Source of the DNA: Histoplasma ohiense
Lineage: Eukaryota; Ascomycota; Eurotiomycetes; Onygenales; Ajellomycetaceae
Direction: 5' to 3'
Assembly: GCA_017607445.1 (NCBI GenBank)
Contig: JAEVHH010000001.1
Location: 2,356,001 to 2,420,000, forward strand
DNA: 64,000 nucleotides
Position 1 is the stretch's first letter; each line of letters begins with the position of its first letter. Both the position numbers and the translations under genes were made by a program. The notes beneath the pieces were generated by a model. That model did no database searches, had not been told where the DNA came from, and worked only from the letters and a program-made list of their open reading frames with translations. This document shows, one piece after another, positions 61,040 through 64,000 of this stretch.

Positions 61040-61817
61040 GGTTGAGAGGCTGAAAATAGGATCAGTAAAGGATCCTGTTTGCAATTAATCTATATTTGGT
61101 TACTTACTCAGCTTGCATTAATAAACAGGCTAGGTTCAAAGGGGCAGAGGGAAACTGTTTAATTTTTTAAAGCCTTGAGATGCAATGTGGTGGTGATGTT
61201 GAAAAATCATCATAATTATTATTTTTTCAATTTTCTTCCGGTTAACTAGTGAGTTGACATGCTGGAAAGATGTTCCGCCACTCAAAAGCTTGGGATAAAA
61301 CCCATGCATGACATTTTGGGGACAACGAAATAATATACAGGCTGTGTCAAAGCAGTCAAGAGATGGTAGGACAACCGCATATCTGACTCCAAGAGTATTC
61401 ATTACAAAAATAATATTATAACCTGTTTGGGTTGCTATTGACTCCTGGATTTCGTTCCAGACCAATTCTGGTCCTCTCAAAGGCAACTAACTAACTAACC
61501 TCGGCACCGAGCATCGGAGGCGGCGTGGGTCGAGATAGCCTCAGATCCTCGCCCGCTCAACCTCATGTACACTTGCTCCTCCCATTCCTCTACCCTGTCC
61601 CACGCACCACCACTCCTTGTTTGTGGCCACTGGCCATAGTGTTGCTCTTCCAACATCCTGTTTTTGTCCCTCTCCCAAGAGCGCCCACTCCGCCTTGGTT
61701 TGTTAAGTAGTTGTCTCCGCATTAACGGTTAAGTGAACAAGTTCGCCTTCTCCGCTTTTTCAGTGGCATAACCATCCCTCTCCGTCCTCGCAAAAGGGCC
61801 CATCAAGCTTTGCCATC
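61040..61817. promoter_or_regulatory. Divergent promoter, HEM3 / Lon protease
   Basis: 778 bp between the two start codons. The Lon side is pyrimidine-rich (61560-61700), common in fungal leaders. No gene supported. Confidence 0.55.
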
Positions 61818-64000
61818 ATGGGCACCAATTCATCGCGATCAACAAACCTCCCTTTGCTACCGCTATCTAGGGATTCGGTTCTCTTGCCCGGTGTCACCCT
61901 TCGTATCCCGCTGTCGGAACGCCCTGATATCCCTCTCCTCCTCACTTCTCTCTTCAGCAAATCCTCCTTAAAGGTTGGAAATGCCACCATTGTTGGCTGC
62001 TCTCCTCTCAATTCTCCCTTTCTGAGCAAGGATGGCAAGATGCTGTTGAATAATGTGGACGGATCAAGCACCCGATCAGCAGCCTCGAGCACAGTCGACC
62101 CAGCTAAAGCTTCCAAGCATGATCTCTTCAGCTATGGCACAGTAGCTAAGGTTATTGGCGTTCAGGGAAGGCCAAATAGTGAGCCATGTCTACTTGTGGA
62201 AGGCTTGAAGCGGTTTTCGATTAGCAAGGTTACCAAGGAGACTCCGTTCTTAGAGGCGGATGTGACTGTACATGATGAAATTGGTAGGTTGCCTTGTGTT
62301 TAATTATCCTCCGCGTATATGTATACAATGGCATATGAAAACTAATAGATATCAAATACACAGCCCCCCTTGCCACTGACATCGTAATCGTAACACTCTT
62401 TGACCAGGTCAAGCGACTTTCACGAGAACTTTTGGCTTTCCTCAGACTCACGTCCTTTTTTCCCCATCAAACCAATGGCATATCGCCCCTGATTGCTCGA
62501 CGATTTGAACTTTTCATCGCCAAGAAGAGTATCTCGCAAGCAGGAAATCTCGCCGATTTTATGACAGATGTGGTGGAAACCACATTCGAGGAAAAACTAC
62601 AAGTTCTAGCTTCGATTGACCTGAAGACCAGGCTAGAGAAAGTTGTGGAACTCTTGTCAAGACAGGTCCAAGACATGAGAAGCAATATTAAGGTGACTTC
62701 TATCACTACATCGAGCAATCCTTCGAATTTTGGCGTTGATATCAATCAGTTGGATCCGCGCCAAAGAGAACTACTGTCCCGACGCTCCATGACGGGAATC
62801 AATGGCTTTCCACCGGGGATTCACGGAGGAATGGGGGATGTCGGCGAAGAGAAGGAACCAAACGAAATCGATGAACTCCAGCAAAAACTTCAAGATGCCA
62901 AGCTAAGCCCAGAAGCCCAGAAAGTAGCAGATCGTGAACTCAAGCGGCTCCGTAAGATGAATCCTTCCAACGCAGAATATGGCGTCTGCCGAACATACTT
63001 GGAGAATTTGGCTGAGATTCCTTGGTCGAAGGTCACTGAGGACCAGTTGGGTGTTGAAACGCTCCAGAGGGCCAGGAAACAGTTGGACGATGACCATTAC
63101 GGCCTGGAAAAAATAAAGAAACGCCTGTTGGAGTACTTGGCGGTTCTCAAACTGAAGCAGACTCTCAACGCTGATGTTGATAATCAAATTTCAAAGCTTT
63201 CGACAGATTTGGACGTAGATGAGAACAGCAGCGAAGACGAAACTGAATCTAAATCTAGCGCTGAGCGGGCCGCCATAGAAACTAAGCTACAGCTTCTCAA
63301 ATCAAAGCGTATGACAGACAAATCTCCAATTATGCTCCTTGTTGGCCCTCCTGGTACGGGAAAAACCAGTTTGGCCAAATCAGTTGCCACAGCACTCGGC
63401 CGCAAATTCCATCGTATTTCTCTTGGCGGTGTGAGAGATGAGGCCGAGATTCGCGGACATCGGAGGACCTATGTCGCGGCAATGCCCGGGCTTATCGTGA
63501 ATGGACTGAAGAAAGTGGGTGTTGCCAACCCAGTTTTCTTGCTTGATGAGATCGACAAGGTGGTCGGCTCCAATTTCCACGGCGACCCGTCAGCTGCCAT
63601 GTTGGAGGTCCTTGACCCAGAGCAAAACCATAGCTTTACAGATCACTACATAAACATCCCCATCGATCTGAGTAAAGTATTATTTATCGCAACCGCAAAC
63701 TCTTTGGATACTATCCCTCCACCCCTCTTGGATCGTATGGAAACAATCCAGCTTTCTGGCTACACGACCGTTGAGAAGAAACATATCGCGTCCCGCCATC
63801 TCGTACCCAAACAGATCCGGACCAACGGCCTTTCAGACGGCCAAGTCTTCCTCTCTGACGAAGTCCTTGAGAAAATCATCACAGCCTACACCCGTGAATC
63901 CGGGGTCCGCAACCTAGAACGCGAAATTGGCTCCGTCTGCCGCTACAAAGCTGTCCAATATGCAGATGCCAAAGATGCGTCCAAAGAACACACATATAAT
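61818..64000 (+). CDS. Lon protease, peroxisomal type (3' partial)
   Basis: Exons 61818-62283 and 62364 onward, intron 80 nt; 701 aa are visible and the frame runs off the window end, so the Ser-Lys protease dyad and any C-terminal peroxisomal signal lie outside. The Lon N-domain begins NLPLLPLSRDSVLLPG with no mitochondrial presequence, and contains GTVAKVIGVQG and LTSFFPHQTN. A coiled linker precedes the AAA+ domain: Walker A GPPGTGKT near residue 482, [20 protein letters not shown]-like region, Walker B VFLLDEIDKV, LDPEQNHSFTDHYINIPIDL, and arginine-rich ESGVRNLEREI. Missing presequence and the N-domain wording fit peroxisomal Lon, which degrades and chaperones matrix proteins. The mitochondrial Pim1 type is less likely. 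Confidence 0.93.

Noticed and set aside
1..64000. CRISPR array, prokaryotic operons or a biosynthetic gene cluster.
   Set aside because: No spaced direct repeats, no ribosome-binding-site-led gene strings, and no PKS/NRPS/terpene core enzyme; all genes are intron-bearing eukaryotic housekeeping or accessory genes.

Overview
The window is nuclear DNA of a filamentous ascomycete. Its genes are split by many short GT-AG introns (48-220 nt) with CTAAC/CTAAT-like branch sites, start only at ATG, and carry Pezizomycotina markers: Dicer-like Dcl1, a nudA-type dynein heavy chain, a HAL-type kinase, a WDR48-type WD40 protein and a peroxisomal-type Lon. Gene content fits a eurotiomycete, perhaps an Onygenales relative; that placement is inference.

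Layout. 2-4014 (+): 5'-truncated RhoGEF with a RhoGAP-like half and coiled coil. 4691-5557 (+): APH-fold kinase. 6013-8241 (-): TilS-like tRNA-lysidine synthase, divergent from 8891-10014 (+), the mitochondrial S-adenosylmethionine carrier. 10308-11119 (-): DUF985 cupin. 11120-13495: AT-rich gap with a MITE-like inverted-repeat element, a 35-bp tandem repeat and a telomere-like palindrome. 13496-17298 (+): WDR48-like protein in eight exons. 17795-19512 (-): secreted GH18 chitinase. 20857-23515 (-): HAL/NPR-type kinase. 24982-25518 (-): mitochondrial ribosomal protein uL11m, divergent from SVF1 at 26079-27571 (+). 28392-30022 (+): a divergent histone H4 variant in eight exons. 30023-33983: gene-poor, with a decayed molybdopterin oxidoreductase. 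33984-35363 (-): membrane GNAT acetyltransferase. 36652-49862 (-): complete cytoplasmic dynein heavy chain. 50466-55853 (-): complete Dcl1 in 15 exons. 56496-57737 (+): TAP42. 57896-59225 (-): SGNH esterase. 59844-61039 (-): porphobilinogen deaminase. 61818-64000 (+): peroxisomal-type Lon, cut by the window end.

Most genes are unrelated housekeeping loci, and no biosynthetic cluster or operon-like unit is seen. Exon joins were worked out by hand and checked for reading phase; every multi-exon model closes in frame. The most unusual items are the H4 variant, which has microexons and an altered tail, and the molybdoenzyme pseudogene just downstream of it. Mobile-element remains sit mainly in 11120-13495 and 30023-33983.
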